From positions 1-46,663 of the forward strand of contig NZ_SPQO01000036.1 in NCBI RefSeq assembly GCF_004570325.1: DNA of 46,663 nucleotides, read 5' to 3'. A program made the position numbers and the translations under genes. The notes beneath the pieces were generated by a model, which saw only the letters and a program-made list of their open reading frames with translations, was not told where the DNA came from and made no database searches. Positions 1 through 9,106 of the stretch are shown piece by piece (within the stretch, counting starts at the first letter, position 1; every line of letters begins with the position of its first letter). This DNA is from Mycobacterium sp. PS03-16 (GTDB taxonomy: Bacteria; Actinomycetota; Actinomycetes; Mycobacteriales; Mycobacteriaceae).

Positions 1-174
1 CGCCTCGGGTCCGGAACCCGAGCGGCCCGAGCAGCCGCCGTCCGCGCCGGCGGACGAGAAGTCCCGCGAGGATCAGGCGGCGCCCGGCAGCGACGCCGGG
101 CCGGGCGCGGTTCCGGACGACGTCGTGGGCGAGCCGGCCGCACCGGCGCCCGCGCCGACGCGTCCGCAGTACAT

Positions 175-178
<4 letters not shown>
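1..178 (+). CDS. C-terminal end of an unidentified protein (cut by left edge)
   Basis: An open frame enters from the left edge (codons in phase with position 2) and ends at a TAG at 176-178. The 58 visible residues are a Pro/Ala/Glu/Asp-rich, low-complexity tail ending in TRPQYI. No domain is visible and I cannot name the protein; such tails are common on mycobacterial membrane or exported proteins. Its stop codon overlaps the stop of the convergent ABC-F gene by 3 bp. It could also be chance open frame in GC-rich DNA, but codon third positions are strongly G/C, as in real genes here. Confidence 0.5.
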
Positions 179-1794
<1,616 letters not shown>

Positions 1795-1955
1795 GGCGGG
1801 ATCTCCCGAGAGGCTGCGGGCGCAGAGCGCCGCAGAAAAGGGCAGGGACGAGTGTGCGAGCGGCTCCGGGATCACCCGGAGATCTCGTCGTCTCCCCACA
1901 TGTCTTCAGCCCACCTCGATCGATTGACGTGCGCTGCCCATGTTAGTGAGGGCCG
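1795..1955 (-). promoter_or_regulatory. 161-nt leader of the ABC-F gene with uORF and two hairpins
   Basis: Read on the minus strand, a -10-like TAACAT (1940-1945) would start a leader of about 140 nt. An AT-rich ATATTTAA (1964-1971) lies just upstream. The leader holds a 9-codon ORF, a perfect 7-bp hairpin CTCCGGG/CCCGGAG (1864-1881) whose loop contains the uORF stop, and a second hairpin CTGCG-GCGC/GCGC-CGCAG (1814-1835) just before the Shine-Dalgarno. Inferred: a ribosome-sensing attenuator, as known for many antibiotic-induced ABC-F genes. Confidence 0.5.
1872..1901 (-). CDS. Putative 9-residue leader peptide of the ABC-F gene
   Basis: Minus-strand ATG at 1901, peptide MWGDDEISG, stop TGA at 1872-1874. 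The stop sits exactly in the four-base loop of the hairpin at 1864-1881, so a ribosome terminating here would cover the stem. There is no strong Shine-Dalgarno (GAGG lies about 12 nt upstream). It is too short to judge by codon bias; the support is positional only. Confidence 0.35.
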   Translation of the reverse strand: MWGDDEISG

Positions 1956-3023
1956 TCAAGCGGTTAAATATCCGCGCAGCATCCGCGTCACCGCGGTGAT
2001 CTGCCCGACGTCCACGCGTTCGTCGACCTTGTGGGCAAGGTTGGGATCGCCGGGTCCGTAGTTCACCGCCGGGATACCCAGCGCGGCGAAGCGGGCGACG
2101 TCGGTCCAGCCGTACTTCGCGCGCACCTGCCCACCGGCCGCCTCCACCAAGGCGGCGGCGGCCGGCTTACTGAGCCCCGGCAGCGCGCCTGCGGCCGCGT
2201 CGGTCTGCTCGATCGTGACGTCGATGCCCTCGAACACCTCGTGCACATGCTCGAGCGCCTGGACGACGGTGCGGTCGGGCGCGAAGCGGAAGTTCACCGT
2301 CACCGAGGCGGCGTCGGGGATGACATTGCCCGCAATGCCGCCGTCGATGCGCACCGCCGACAGTCCTTCGCGATAGGTGCAGCCGTCGATGTCCACGCTG
2401 CGCGCCCGATAGGTGGTTAGCCGGTCCAGCACAGCGCCCAGCTTGTGAATGGCGTTGTCGCCCAACCACGACCGTGCGGAGTGCGCCCGGGTACCCGTCG
2501 CGCTGACCACCACGCGCAGCGTGCCCTGGCAGCCGGCTTCGATGTAGCCGCCGGACGGTTCGCCGAGAATCGCCACGTCGGCGCTCAGCCAGTCGGGCAG
2601 CTCGCGTTCGATGCGGCCCAGCCCGTTGGCGCTGGCCTCGATCTCCTCGCAGTCGTACATCACCAGCGTGATGTCGTGCGCCGGGTTCTCGACGGTGGCG
2701 GCGAGGTGCAGGAATACGGCGTCGCCGGATTTCATGTCCGAGGTGCCGCAGCCGTGCAGGACGTCTCCCTCGCGCCGGCTGGGGACGTTGTCGGCGGCCG
2801 GCACGGTGTCGATGTGCCCGGCCAGCAGCACCCGCGACGGCAGGCCGCGGTCGGTGCGGGCGAGCACGGCGTCGCCGTGGCGGACGACCTCGAAGCCGGT
2901 GGTCTGCTCACGCAGCGCGGCCTCGATCTCGTCGGCGATGCGCTGCTCGTGGCGGGACTCGCTGGGGATGTCGACCAGCGCTGCGGTCAGCTCCACGGGG
3001 TCACCGCGCAAGTTCAGGCCCAT
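1956..3023 (-). CDS. dapE: Succinyl-diaminopimelate desuccinylase
   Basis: 355 residues, M20 metallopeptidase family. It hydrolyses N-succinyl-LL-2,6-diaminopimelate to LL-DAP and succinate in the lysine/peptidoglycan pathway, in the cytosol. Seen: AGHIDTVP (metal ligand His70, catalytic Asp72), GCGTSDMKSG (bridging Asp96), CEEIEA (Glu126/127, base and ligand), and a C-terminal NLAHKVDE His ligand. Length matches the M. tuberculosis enzyme (about 354). The ATG at 3023 is chosen because the conserved N-terminus MGLNLRGDP begins there and TACCGT lies 7 nt upstream, fitting a leaderless start; the open frame extends further only as an overlap of dapD. It is divergent from dapD with 25 bp between start codons. 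Very secure. Confidence 0.96.
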   Translation of the reverse strand: MGLNLRGDPVELTAALVDIPSESRHEQRIADEIEAALREQTTGFEVVRHGDAVLARTDRGLPSRVLLAGHIDTVPAADNVPSRREGDVLHGCGTSDMKSGDAVFLHLAATVENPAHDITLVMYDCEEIEASANGLGRIERELPDWLSADVAILGEPSGGYIEAGCQGTLRVVVSATGTRAHSARSWLGDNAIHKLGAVLDRLTTYRARSVDIDGCTYREGLSAVRIDGGIAGNVIPDAASVTVNFRFAPDRTVVQALEHVHEVFEGIDVTIEQTDAAAGALPGLSKPAAAALVEAAGGQVRAKYGWTDVARFAALGIPAVNYGPGDPNLAHKVDERVDVGQITAVTRMLRGYLTA

Positions 3024-3030
3024 GGCCTCA

Positions 3031-3040
3031 ACGGTAATCT
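3031..3040. promoter_or_regulatory. Overlapping divergent leaderless -10 elements of dapE and dapD
   Basis: The ten bases ACGGTAATCT contain TAATCT on the plus strand (3035-3040, 8 nt before the dapD GTG) and TACCGT on the minus strand (3031-3036, 7 nt before the dapE ATG). Both fit the mycobacterial TANNNT -10 with the transcript beginning at or next to the start codon. The two hexamers share a TA. Confidence 0.6.
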
Positions 3041-3048
3041 CTACGACC

Positions 3049-4002
3049 GTGACTTCTGCCGCTGGAATCGGCCTGGCGACCATCGCCGCCGACGGAACCG
3101 TTCTCGACACGTGGTACCCCGCGCCCGAGACCGACGTCGATTTGATCAGTGACGACGAGATCGGCACGGTGCGCCTGTCGGCGGCCGAGGTGGCCGAACT
3201 CGGCGAGCTGACCGGCCGCGACGAGGACCGCGACGTCGACGTGGTGGCGGTGCGCACCGTGCTCAAGTCCCTGGAGGACAAGCCGGCCGACGCATACGAC
3301 GCCTACCTGCGGCTGCACCTGCTCTCCCACCGGTTGATCCCGCCGCACGGCGCCAACATGGACGGCATCTTCGGCGTGCTGGCCAACGTCGTGTGGACCA
3401 ACTACGGTCCGTGCCCGGTCGACGGTTTCGAGAGTGTGCGGTTGCGGCTGCGCCGGCGCGGTCCGGTGACGGTGTTCGGCATCGACAAGTTCCCGCGCAT
3501 GGTCGACTACGTCGCGCCGAGCGGGGTGCGCATCGCCGACGCCGACCGGGTGCGCCTCGGCGCGCACCTGGCGTCGGGCACCACGGTGATGCACGAGGGA
3601 TTCGTCAACTTCAACGCGGGCACGCTCGGCTCGTCGATGGTGGAGGGCCGCATCTCGGCGGGCGTGGTCGTCGGCGACGGCTCCGACGTCGGGGGCGGTG
3701 CGTCGATCATGGGCACCCTGTCCGGGGGCGGCAAAGAGGTGATCTCGGTCGGGAAGCGCTGCCTGCTCGGCGCCAACGCCGGGGTCGGCATCTCGCTGGG
3801 CGATGACTGCGTCGTCGAGGCCGGTCTGTACGTGACCGCGGGCACCAAGGTGCAGACCGCCGACGGGCAGACCGTCAAGGCCCGCGAGCTCTCCGGCGCC
3901 AACAACCTGCTGTTCCGGCGCAATTCGGTGTCCGGGGCGGTCGAGGTGGTCAAGCGCGACGGCACCGGCATCACGCTCAACGAGGCGCTGCACGCCAACT
4001 GA
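3049..4002 (+). CDS. dapD: Tetrahydrodipicolinate N-succinyltransferase
   Basis: 317 residues, the same length as M. tuberculosis DapD. It transfers succinyl from succinyl-CoA to tetrahydrodipicolinate, the step before DapC and DapE. Seen: an N-terminal domain, then a hexapeptide-repeat left-handed beta-helix (GRISAGVVVGDGSDVGGGAS, GKRCLLGANAGVGISLGDDC) and a C-terminal segment ending in EALHAN, as in the M. tuberculosis protein. The GTG at 3049 gives the family N-terminus (TSAAGIGLAT) and follows a -10 by 8 nt. The longer open frame upstream runs through dapE in antisense and is not real. The active form is a trimer (family knowledge). Confidence 0.96.
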   Translation: MTSAAGIGLATIAADGTVLDTWYPAPETDVDLISDDEIGTVRLSAAEVAELGELTGRDEDRDVDVVAVRTVLKSLEDKPADAYDAYLRLHLLSHRLIPPHGANMDGIFGVLANVVWTNYGPCPVDGFESVRLRLRRRGPVTVFGIDKFPRMVDYVAPSGVRIADADRVRLGAHLASGTTVMHEGFVNFNAGTLGSSMVEGRISAGVVVGDGSDVGGGASIMGTLSGGGKEVISVGKRCLLGANAGVGISLGDDCVVEAGLYVTAGTKVQTADGQTVKARELSGANNLLFRRNSVSGAVEVVKRDGTGITLNEALHAN

Positions 4003-4005
4003 CGC

Positions 4006-4350
4006 CTATTCGGGCGCCAGCACGCAGAATTCGTTGCCTTCGGGGTCGGCCAGCACCACCCAGGTCTGCTCGCCCTGACCGATGTCGACGTGCCGGGCAC
4101 CCAGCGCGATCAGCCGGTCGACCTCGGCCTGTTGATCGTCCGGGGTGAGATCGACGTGCAGGCGGTTCTTGACCGTCTTGGCCTCGGGCACCGCGAGGAA
4201 AAGCCAGTTCGGTCCGCCGCCGGGTTGACGCAGTATCACGTCGCCGTCGTCGGTGAACTCCCGTGACCAGCCGAGCGCCTCGGCCCACCAGCTGCCCAGG
4301 GCGTGGGTGTCTGCGGCGTCGATGCACAGATCGGTGAACCTCAACGCCAT
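4006..4350 (-). CDS. VOC/glyoxalase-like domain protein
   Basis: 114 residues with one vicinal-oxygen-chelate-like half. It starts MALRFTDLCIDAAD, has WWAEALGW after the first strand, and ends with DPEGNEFCVL, the usual closing motif of glyoxalase/bleomycin-resistance-like folds. The His/Glu metal ligands are only partly recognisable (LHVDLTPDD, GNEFCVL), so the reaction cannot be predicted. The ATG at 4350 overlaps the end of fadD36 by 10 bp, which points to translational coupling and an operon fadD36 then VOC. The 3' end faces dapD across 3 bp with no terminator hairpin visible. Confidence 0.85.
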   Translation of the reverse strand: MALRFTDLCIDAADTHALGSWWAEALGWSREFTDDGDVILRQPGGGPNWLFLAVPEAKTVKNRLHVDLTPDDQQAEVDRLIALGARHVDIGQGEQTWVVLADPEGNEFCVLAPE

Positions 4351-5747
4351 TGCGCCAGCTCCTTCTTCAGGACCTTGCCCATCGCGTTGCGGGGCAGACT
4401 GTCGACCAGGCGCACTTCGCGGGGCCGCTTGTGCACCGAAAGCTGCTCGGCGACATAGTCGATGAGGGTCTCCGGCGCGGCGTCGCCGACGACGTACGCG
4501 ACGATCCGCTGACCGAGGTCGTCGTCGGGCAGCCCCACCACGGCGGCCTCGCTGACACCGGCGTGGCCGAGCAGCACGGTCTCGATCTCGCCTGCGCCGA
4601 CCCGGAATCCGCCGGTCTTGATCAGGTCGACGGACTCCCGCCCGACGATGCGGTGCATGCCGTCGCCGTCGATCACGGCGACGTCGCCGGTGCGGTACCA
4701 GCCGTCGGCGTCCAGCGCCGCGGCGGTGGCGTCGGGCCGGTTCAGATAGCCGTCGAACAGCATGGGACCGCGCAACTCCAGCCGGCCGATGGTGTCGCCG
4801 TCGTGCGGGACCGGCGCTCCCTCCTCGTCCACCAGCCGGGTGTGTACGCCGGCCAGCGGTAGGCCGACCCAGCCGGGACGGCGTTCCCCGTCCGCGCGGG
4901 TGCTCAGCGTGATGAGCGATTCGGTGCTGCCGTACCGTTCGATGGGCTGATGACCGGTCAACTCGGCGAGGCGGTCGAACACCGGAACGGGAAGCGGCGC
5001 ACTGCCGGACACCAGCAGCCGGGCCGTCGACAGCGCGCGGGCGGCGTCGACGTCGGCGGCGATTCGTGACCACACCGTCGGCACCCCGAAGTACAGCGTG
5101 CCGTTCGCGGCGGCGTAGGCCTGCGGCTGGGGTCTGCCGGTGTGCACGAAACGGTTCCCGATGCGCAGTGATCCGAGCAGGCCGAGCACCAGACCGTGCA
5201 CGTGATAGAGCGGCAGACCGTGCACCAGAACGTCTTCGGGCGTCCACTGCCACGCGTCGGCGAGTGCGTCGAGGTCGGCGGCGATGGCCCGCCGACTGAG
5301 CACAACGCCCTTGGGCAGCCCGGTGGTGCCGGACGTGTAGATGATCAGTGCCGGGGCGTCGGCGGGCGGTTCGGCGTAGCGGTGCCAGGAGCGGGCGTGC
5401 AGGCGCACCGGGATGTGCGGCAGGCCGTCATCGTCGGCCGGCCGGTCACCGAGCCAGGCCTGCGCGCCCGAATCGGTGAGCATGTGCCGGCGCTCGGTGA
5501 CGCCGACGTCGGCGGGCACCGGCACGACCGGCACCCCGGCGATGAGGCAGCCGGTGATCGCCAGCACGGTGGCCGCGGTGGGCGTGGCCAGGACCGCGAC
5601 CCGGTGGGCGCCCGCGACGCGTTCGGCCACCGAGGTGGCCGCCCCGACGAGGTCGCTGCGGCTCAGCGCGGTGCCGTCGATCGTCACGGCGTCGGAGAGG
5701 TCGGCGCCGCCGGCGACCGCGGCGGGGTTCAGCGATGCCAGCAACAC
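4341..5747 (-). CDS. fadD36: Acyl-CoA synthetase (FadD36/MatB-like)
   Basis: 468 residues, ANL adenylating superfamily, ATP-dependent carboxylate to acyl-CoA. Seen in order: P-loop IIYTSGTTGLPKGVVLS, YGSTESL core motif (A5), DGWYRTGDVA (A7), the hinge region IVGRESVDLIKTGGFRV, and the C-terminal catalytic Lys motif LPRNAMGKVLKKEL. The short length and active-site neighbourhood resemble malonyl-CoA synthetase-like MatB enzymes, so the substrate may be a short or dicarboxylic acid; that is inference. The GTG at 5747 (LLASLNP follows) is supported by TAGCCT exactly 7 nt upstream. The long open frame beyond it is an antisense shadow of the NUDIX and DUF222 genes. Synteny with Rv1193 is from memory. 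Confidence 0.88.
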   Translation of the reverse strand: MLLASLNPAAVAGGADLSDAVTIDGTALSRSDLVGAATSVAERVAGAHRVAVLATPTAATVLAITGCLIAGVPVVPVPADVGVTERRHMLTDSGAQAWLGDRPADDDGLPHIPVRLHARSWHRYAEPPADAPALIIYTSGTTGLPKGVVLSRRAIAADLDALADAWQWTPEDVLVHGLPLYHVHGLVLGLLGSLRIGNRFVHTGRPQPQAYAAANGTLYFGVPTVWSRIAADVDAARALSTARLLVSGSAPLPVPVFDRLAELTGHQPIERYGSTESLITLSTRADGERRPGWVGLPLAGVHTRLVDEEGAPVPHDGDTIGRLELRGPMLFDGYLNRPDATAAALDADGWYRTGDVAVIDGDGMHRIVGRESVDLIKTGGFRVGAGEIETVLLGHAGVSEAAVVGLPDDDLGQRIVAYVVGDAAPETLIDYVAEQLSVHKRPREVRLVDSLPRNAMGKVLKKELAQWR

Positions 5748-5754
5748 GCCAGCG

Positions 5755-5783
5755 AGGCTACTCGCCGCGGTCTCCGCGATACT
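5755..5783. promoter_or_regulatory. Divergent leaderless promoters of fadD36 and the NUDIX gene
   Basis: Minus strand TAGCCT (5755-5760) lies 7 nt before the fadD36 GTG. Plus strand GATACT (5778-5783) lies 6 nt before the NUDIX GTG and matches TATAAT at four positions. Only 42 bp separate the start codons. Confidence 0.5.
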
Positions 5784-5789
5784 GGGCCT

Positions 5790-6335
5790 GTGGCCACGAT
5801 TGAGCGGGTCTCCTCCCGGGAGGTCTACCGCAACAACTGGATGACGCTGCGCGAGGACGACATCCGCCGACCGGACGGTTCCGACGGCATCTACGCCGTC
5901 GTCGACAAGCCGACGTATGCGCTGGTGATCGCCTGCGCGGACGACCGCGTGCAGCTCGTCGAGCAGTTCCGATACCCGCTGGGGCTGCGGCGGTGGGAGT
6001 TCCCGCAGGGCACCGCGCCGGACCGGGCCGATCTGGAACCCGCGGAGCTGGCCGCCCGCGAACTGCGCGAGGAGACCGGGCTGCGCGCGGACACGATGAC
6101 GCGGCTGGGCCTGCTCGACGTCGCGCCGGGAATGAGCAGCCAGCGCGGGTGGGTGTTCCTGGCCACCGGACTGACCGAGGGCCCGCACGACCGGGAGCAC
6201 GAGGAGCAGGACATGCACAGCGCGTGGTTCGCGCGCGACGAGGTGGAACGCATGATCCGCGACGGTGACATCACCGATGCGCAGACCATCGCGGCGTACG
6301 GGCTGCTGCTGCTGTGGGAGCGTTCCCGCCGCTGA
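5790..6335 (+). CDS. NUDIX hydrolase (ADP-ribose pyrophosphatase-like)
   Basis: 181 residues. The Nudix helix RELREETGL is clear (near residues 91-99), preceded by WEFPQGTAPDRADLEPAELAA, so the glycine-to-helix spacing is longer than the simple MutT box, as often seen in ADP-ribose or UDP-sugar pyrophosphatases. VEQFRYPLGLRRWEFPQG is typical of that subgroup. It would hydrolyse a nucleoside diphosphate linked to another moiety, Mg2+-dependent, in the cytosol; the substrate is unproven. The GTG at 5790 (ATIERVSSREVY) is used because a -10-like element lies 6 nt upstream and the extension would be antisense to fadD36. It is divergent from fadD36. Confidence 0.88.
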   Translation: MATIERVSSREVYRNNWMTLREDDIRRPDGSDGIYAVVDKPTYALVIACADDRVQLVEQFRYPLGLRRWEFPQGTAPDRADLEPAELAARELREETGLRADTMTRLGLLDVAPGMSSQRGWVFLATGLTEGPHDREHEEQDMHSAWFARDEVERMIRDGDITDAQTIAAYGLLLLWERSRR

Positions 6336-6367
6336 ACTGGGGTTATCGGGTTGTCGGGGGGTGGATT

Positions 6368-6373
6368 TAAGAT
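6368..6373 (+). promoter_or_regulatory. Leaderless -10 of the DUF222/HNH gene
   Basis: TAAGAT lies 7 nt before the ATG at 6381, fixing that codon as the start rather than the TTG at 6351. Confidence 0.5.
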
Positions 6374-6380
6374 CGAAAGT

Positions 6381-7910
6381 ATGTTCGGTCAGGGTCCTCT
6401 CGACTTGGGGTTCGAGCGGCGCTGCCCGGCGGTGACGCCGGAATCGGCGGCCCTGGTCGAGCAGATCGCCGCCGCCGCGCGGCGCGAGAATCGTGAGGCC
6501 GCGGCCCGGTTGACCGCGATCGCCGACCTGTTCGCCCTGCGCTCCGCCACCGCCGGGCCCGACGCCGAAGCGCATGTGGTGGACACGGTGAGCGCGGTGG
6601 CCGCCGAAGTCGCCGCCGCGTTGAACATCACCCACCTGGCCGCCTCGGCGCAGGCCGGGTTGGCCAAAGACCTGCGCGACCGCCTGCCGCTGGTGGCCGC
6701 GGTGTTCGCCGCCGGCGACATCATCGAGCGCGTGGTCGAGACGCTGGTGCATCGCACCGGGTTGGTGGTCGATCTGGGGGTGTTGGCCCGCATCGACGCC
6801 CAACTCGCCGCCGCGGCGGCCCGGTTGCCGGGGATGTCGTATCGGGCGCTACTCACCTACGTCGACCGGATCGTGGGCCGCCTGGATCCCGATGGGGTGC
6901 GGCGCCGCAAGAGTTACGCCGACAAACGCGAGGTGTGGGTCAGCGACCAGCTCGGCGGGATGAGCCTGTTCGGCGGCATGGTCGCCTCACCCACCGCCCA
7001 TGCCTGGCTCGATCGGCTCACCGCGCTGGCGGGCACGGTGTGCGACCGCGATCCCCGCACCCTCGAGCAGCGCCGCGCTGATGCGATGGCGGCGATGACC
7101 CTCGGCGCCGATCGGATGGCCTGCCACTGCGGGCAACCTGCTTGCCCCGCCCGCGAGGCCACCGCCGCACCGGTGGTGCTGCACCTCATCACCGACACCA
7201 TCGCCAGCACCGGCGGCGGTGGTGGTGACACCGCTGCCCCGCCTGCCGATCCGGCGGCGGGGATGGGGGTGCTGGTGGGGGCCGACGGGTTGTTGCCGCC
7301 GGAGGTGGTGGCCGACCTCGCCGCCCACGCCACCATCCGCCCGGTCGTGTTCCCCGACGACGCGCCGCCGGAAACCGGCTACACACCCAGTACCGCGCTG
7401 GCGGAGTATGTCCGCTGCCGCGACCTGACCTGCCGCTTCCCGGGCTGCGAGCAGCCCGCCGTGAGCGCCGATATCGACCACACCATCCCGCACGCCGCCG
7501 GGGGGCCCACCCAGGCCGCCAACCTGAAATGCCTGTGCCGGGCCCATCACCTGCTCAAAACGTTCGGCGGCTGGACCGACCAACAACTCCCCGACGGCAC
7601 CGTCATCTGGACCTCTCCGGCCGGGGACACCTACCTCACCACCCCCGGCTCAGCCCTCATCTTCCCCACCCTGTGCGCGCCCACCGCCCCCGCGACCCGC
7701 CGTGCCTCAGCGGACAAGCGTGATCCCGGTGCTGACCGCATGGCCAAAGCACCGCAACGCCGCCGCACCCGCGCCGAACACCGCGCCGCGGCCATCGCCG
7801 CCGAACGCGCCCACAACCACCAGGCCCGCATCCAGCGCCGGCAACGCATCCACCCCTACTTCCAACCCACCCCGCCAGCCGATCCGGGCGACGACCCACC
7901 ACCCTTCTGA
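6381..7910 (+). CDS. DUF222 / 13E12-family protein with C-terminal HNH nuclease domain
   Basis: 509 residues. The N-terminal DUF222 region is helical and Ala-rich. The HNH domain lies around residues 348-393: CRFPGCEQPA, the ADIDHTIPHAAGG core with catalytic His, NLKCLCRAHHLLKT with the closing Asn and His-His, plus Cys pairs likely to bind zinc. A Pro/Arg-rich tail follows. This is the expanded mycobacterial 13E12 family (REP13E12 in M. tuberculosis), often multicopy and sometimes a phage integration site. Its cellular role is unknown; nuclease activity is inferred from the motif. It stands alone between the NUDIX and NTF2-like genes. Confidence 0.9.
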   Translation: MFGQGPLDLGFERRCPAVTPESAALVEQIAAAARRENREAAARLTAIADLFALRSATAGPDAEAHVVDTVSAVAAEVAAALNITHLAASAQAGLAKDLRDRLPLVAAVFAAGDIIERVVETLVHRTGLVVDLGVLARIDAQLAAAAARLPGMSYRALLTYVDRIVGRLDPDGVRRRKSYADKREVWVSDQLGGMSLFGGMVASPTAHAWLDRLTALAGTVCDRDPRTLEQRRADAMAAMTLGADRMACHCGQPACPAREATAAPVVLHLITDTIASTGGGGGDTAAPPADPAAGMGVLVGADGLLPPEVVADLAAHATIRPVVFPDDAPPETGYTPSTALAEYVRCRDLTCRFPGCEQPAVSADIDHTIPHAAGGPTQAANLKCLCRAHHLLKTFGGWTDQQLPDGTVIWTSPAGDTYLTTPGSALIFPTLCAPTAPATRRASADKRDPGADRMAKAPQRRRTRAEHRAAAIAAERAHNHQARIQRRQRIHPYFQPTPPADPGDDPPPF

Positions 7911-7949
7911 GGCGATGACTTTCACCGCCGCGGGCGGTCTATATGGGAC

Positions 7950-8342
7950 ATGGACGACGACACAGCAATCCGTGACCTCATCACCGGCTGGGCGGCCGCC
8001 ATCCGCACCGGCAACCTCGAATCCGTGGTGGCCGACCACGACAGCGACATCGTCATGTTCGACGTTCCGCCGCCCTATGACGGCGTGCGCGGCATGGCGG
8101 CCTACCGTGCATGCTGGCCGCCCTTCTTTGAGTTCCAGCGCAGTGGCGGCAGTTTCGACAATCTCGAACTGGACGTGACCGCGGGCGAAGACGTGGCCTT
8201 CGCGTGGGCTCTGCTGCGCTGCGCCACCGCCGAGGACGCCGCAGCCAACCCCGACAACAAGCTGCGCCTCACCATCGGGCTGCGCAAGGTCGACGGCCGC
8301 TGGGTCGTCACGCACGAGCACCACTCGTTCTGCCTGCCCTGA
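7950..8342 (+). CDS. NTF2/SnoaL-like protein
   Basis: 130 residues with a single cone-shaped alpha+beta barrel of the NTF2-like superfamily. It starts MDDDTAIRDLITGWAAAIRT, has the FDVPPPYDGVRGMAAYRACW segment, and ends with RKVDGRWVVTHEHHSFCLP, the usual last two strands of calcium/calmodulin kinase II association or SnoaL-like proteins. It may be a small-molecule enzyme or binding protein; no specific reaction can be read. A TATATG stretch at 7940-7945 just upstream may be a -10 giving a nearly leaderless mRNA. It lies 39 bp after the HNH gene. Confidence 0.85.
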   Translation: MDDDTAIRDLITGWAAAIRTGNLESVVADHDSDIVMFDVPPPYDGVRGMAAYRACWPPFFEFQRSGGSFDNLELDVTAGEDVAFAWALLRCATAEDAAANPDNKLRLTIGLRKVDGRWVVTHEHHSFCLP

Positions 8343-8456
8343 CCCCGGGGGAACAGCACTCAATAACAAGATCGACAATTTCCCGTAACGACTTCCGGTT
8401 GGCCTGAAAATGGCTGTTACGCTGGCGCTTCCGGCCCGAGGAGTGCGAGGAAGGCG

Positions 8457-8969
8457 ATGGCTACCCGACGTGCGTCAGTAGCGCTGTTGACCGCGGCCGT
8501 CGTGTTGGTCGCCATGGCCGGCGCGTCGGCCACCGCGAGCGCCGAGGCCACCGGCCAGATCTGGACGGGCCGGTTCTCGTTGGTGAGCTACGCCTCGCAG
8601 AAGGCCGGAACCAGCATCGCCGCCCGCCAACCCGAGGCGGACTTCACCGGTCAATACGTGTTCAGCACCGACTGCTCGAGCGGTGTCTGCATCGCCACGG
8701 TCGTCAGCGGTCCGCGGCCCACGAACCCGACGATCCCCCAGCCCTTGCGATACACCTGGGACGGCGCCCGCTGGGTGCAGTCCTACGACTGGCAGTGGGA
8801 CTGCTTCCTGGGCGACGGCAAACCCAAGGAGTGGGCGCAGGCCCGCAGCTTCAGCTACTACGTCCCCCAACGCGACGGCTCACTGCAGGGCAGCTGGCGC
8901 ACCGAGATCTACGGCGGCGCCTGCGCCGGTAACGTCACCATGGCCGTCGCCGCGGTCCCCGTCTGGTGA
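8457..8969 (+). CDS. Exported protein of unknown function
   Basis: 170 residues. A Sec signal peptide is clear: MATRRAS, a hydrophobic core, then ATASAEA with a likely cut after ASA near residue 30. The mature part has four Cys residues that could form disulfides (TDCSSGVC, WDCFLGDG, GGACAGN), with FTGQYVFSTDC and YTWDGARWVQSYDWQWDC, a beta-rich pattern I have seen in other mycobacterial exported hypothetical proteins. The Shine-Dalgarno AGGAAGG (8448-8454) precedes the ATG at 8457; TACGCT at 8418-8423 is a possible -10. Role unknown. It is convergent with pruB, with a hairpin between. Confidence 0.85.
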   Translation: MATRRASVALLTAAVVLVAMAGASATASAEATGQIWTGRFSLVSYASQKAGTSIAARQPEADFTGQYVFSTDCSSGVCIATVVSGPRPTNPTIPQPLRYTWDGARWVQSYDWQWDCFLGDGKPKEWAQARSFSYYVPQRDGSLQGSWRTEIYGGACAGNVTMAVAAVPVW

Positions 8970-9066
8970 CATAGGCGCCTGCGGCCTGACCGGACCCGTC
9001 GCGTTCCCCCGAACCCAGGACGACTCCACCCAGACCCGGCGCCGATCTTGATTCTGGCAGACACCC

Positions 9067-9090
9067 GGCCGAGAAATTGACTTTCCGGCC
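9067..9090. terminator. Hairpin between the convergent exported-protein gene and pruB
   Basis: GGCCG(A)GAAA pairs with TTTCCGGCC around the loop TTGAC: nine base pairs with one bulged A. It lies about 98 bp after the plus-strand stop and 17 bp past the pruB stop, so it can serve both directions. Confidence 0.55.
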
Positions 9091-9106
9091 AATTCGTTAG
9101 GTCGGC

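Noticed and set aside
1795..1899. Extension of the ABC-F protein to a GTG at 1899
   Set aside because: The extra 35 residues are Arg/Ser/Ala-rich and precede the first ABC strand unnaturally; the ATG at 1794 has a Shine-Dalgarno, and the extension overlaps the leader hairpins.
1954..1971. WhiB7-type promoter (AT-rich ATATTTAA then TTGACG) for the ABC-F gene
   Set aside because: No TANNNT is found at 16-19 bp from TTGACG; the only -10-like hexamer (TAACAT) is 8 bp away. The AT-rich element is noted, but the WhiB7 assignment is not supported.
5748..6803. N-terminal extension of fadD36 to 820 codons
   Set aside because: The extension is antisense to the NUDIX and DUF222 genes, and a -10 sits exactly 7 nt before the GTG at 5747, which also gives the expected enzyme length.
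6381..7910. DUF222/HNH gene as evidence of a prophage or REP13E12 integration
   Set aside because: Only the single HNH gene is present, with no integrase, att-like direct repeats or phage genes around it; the flanking housekeeping genes are contiguous.
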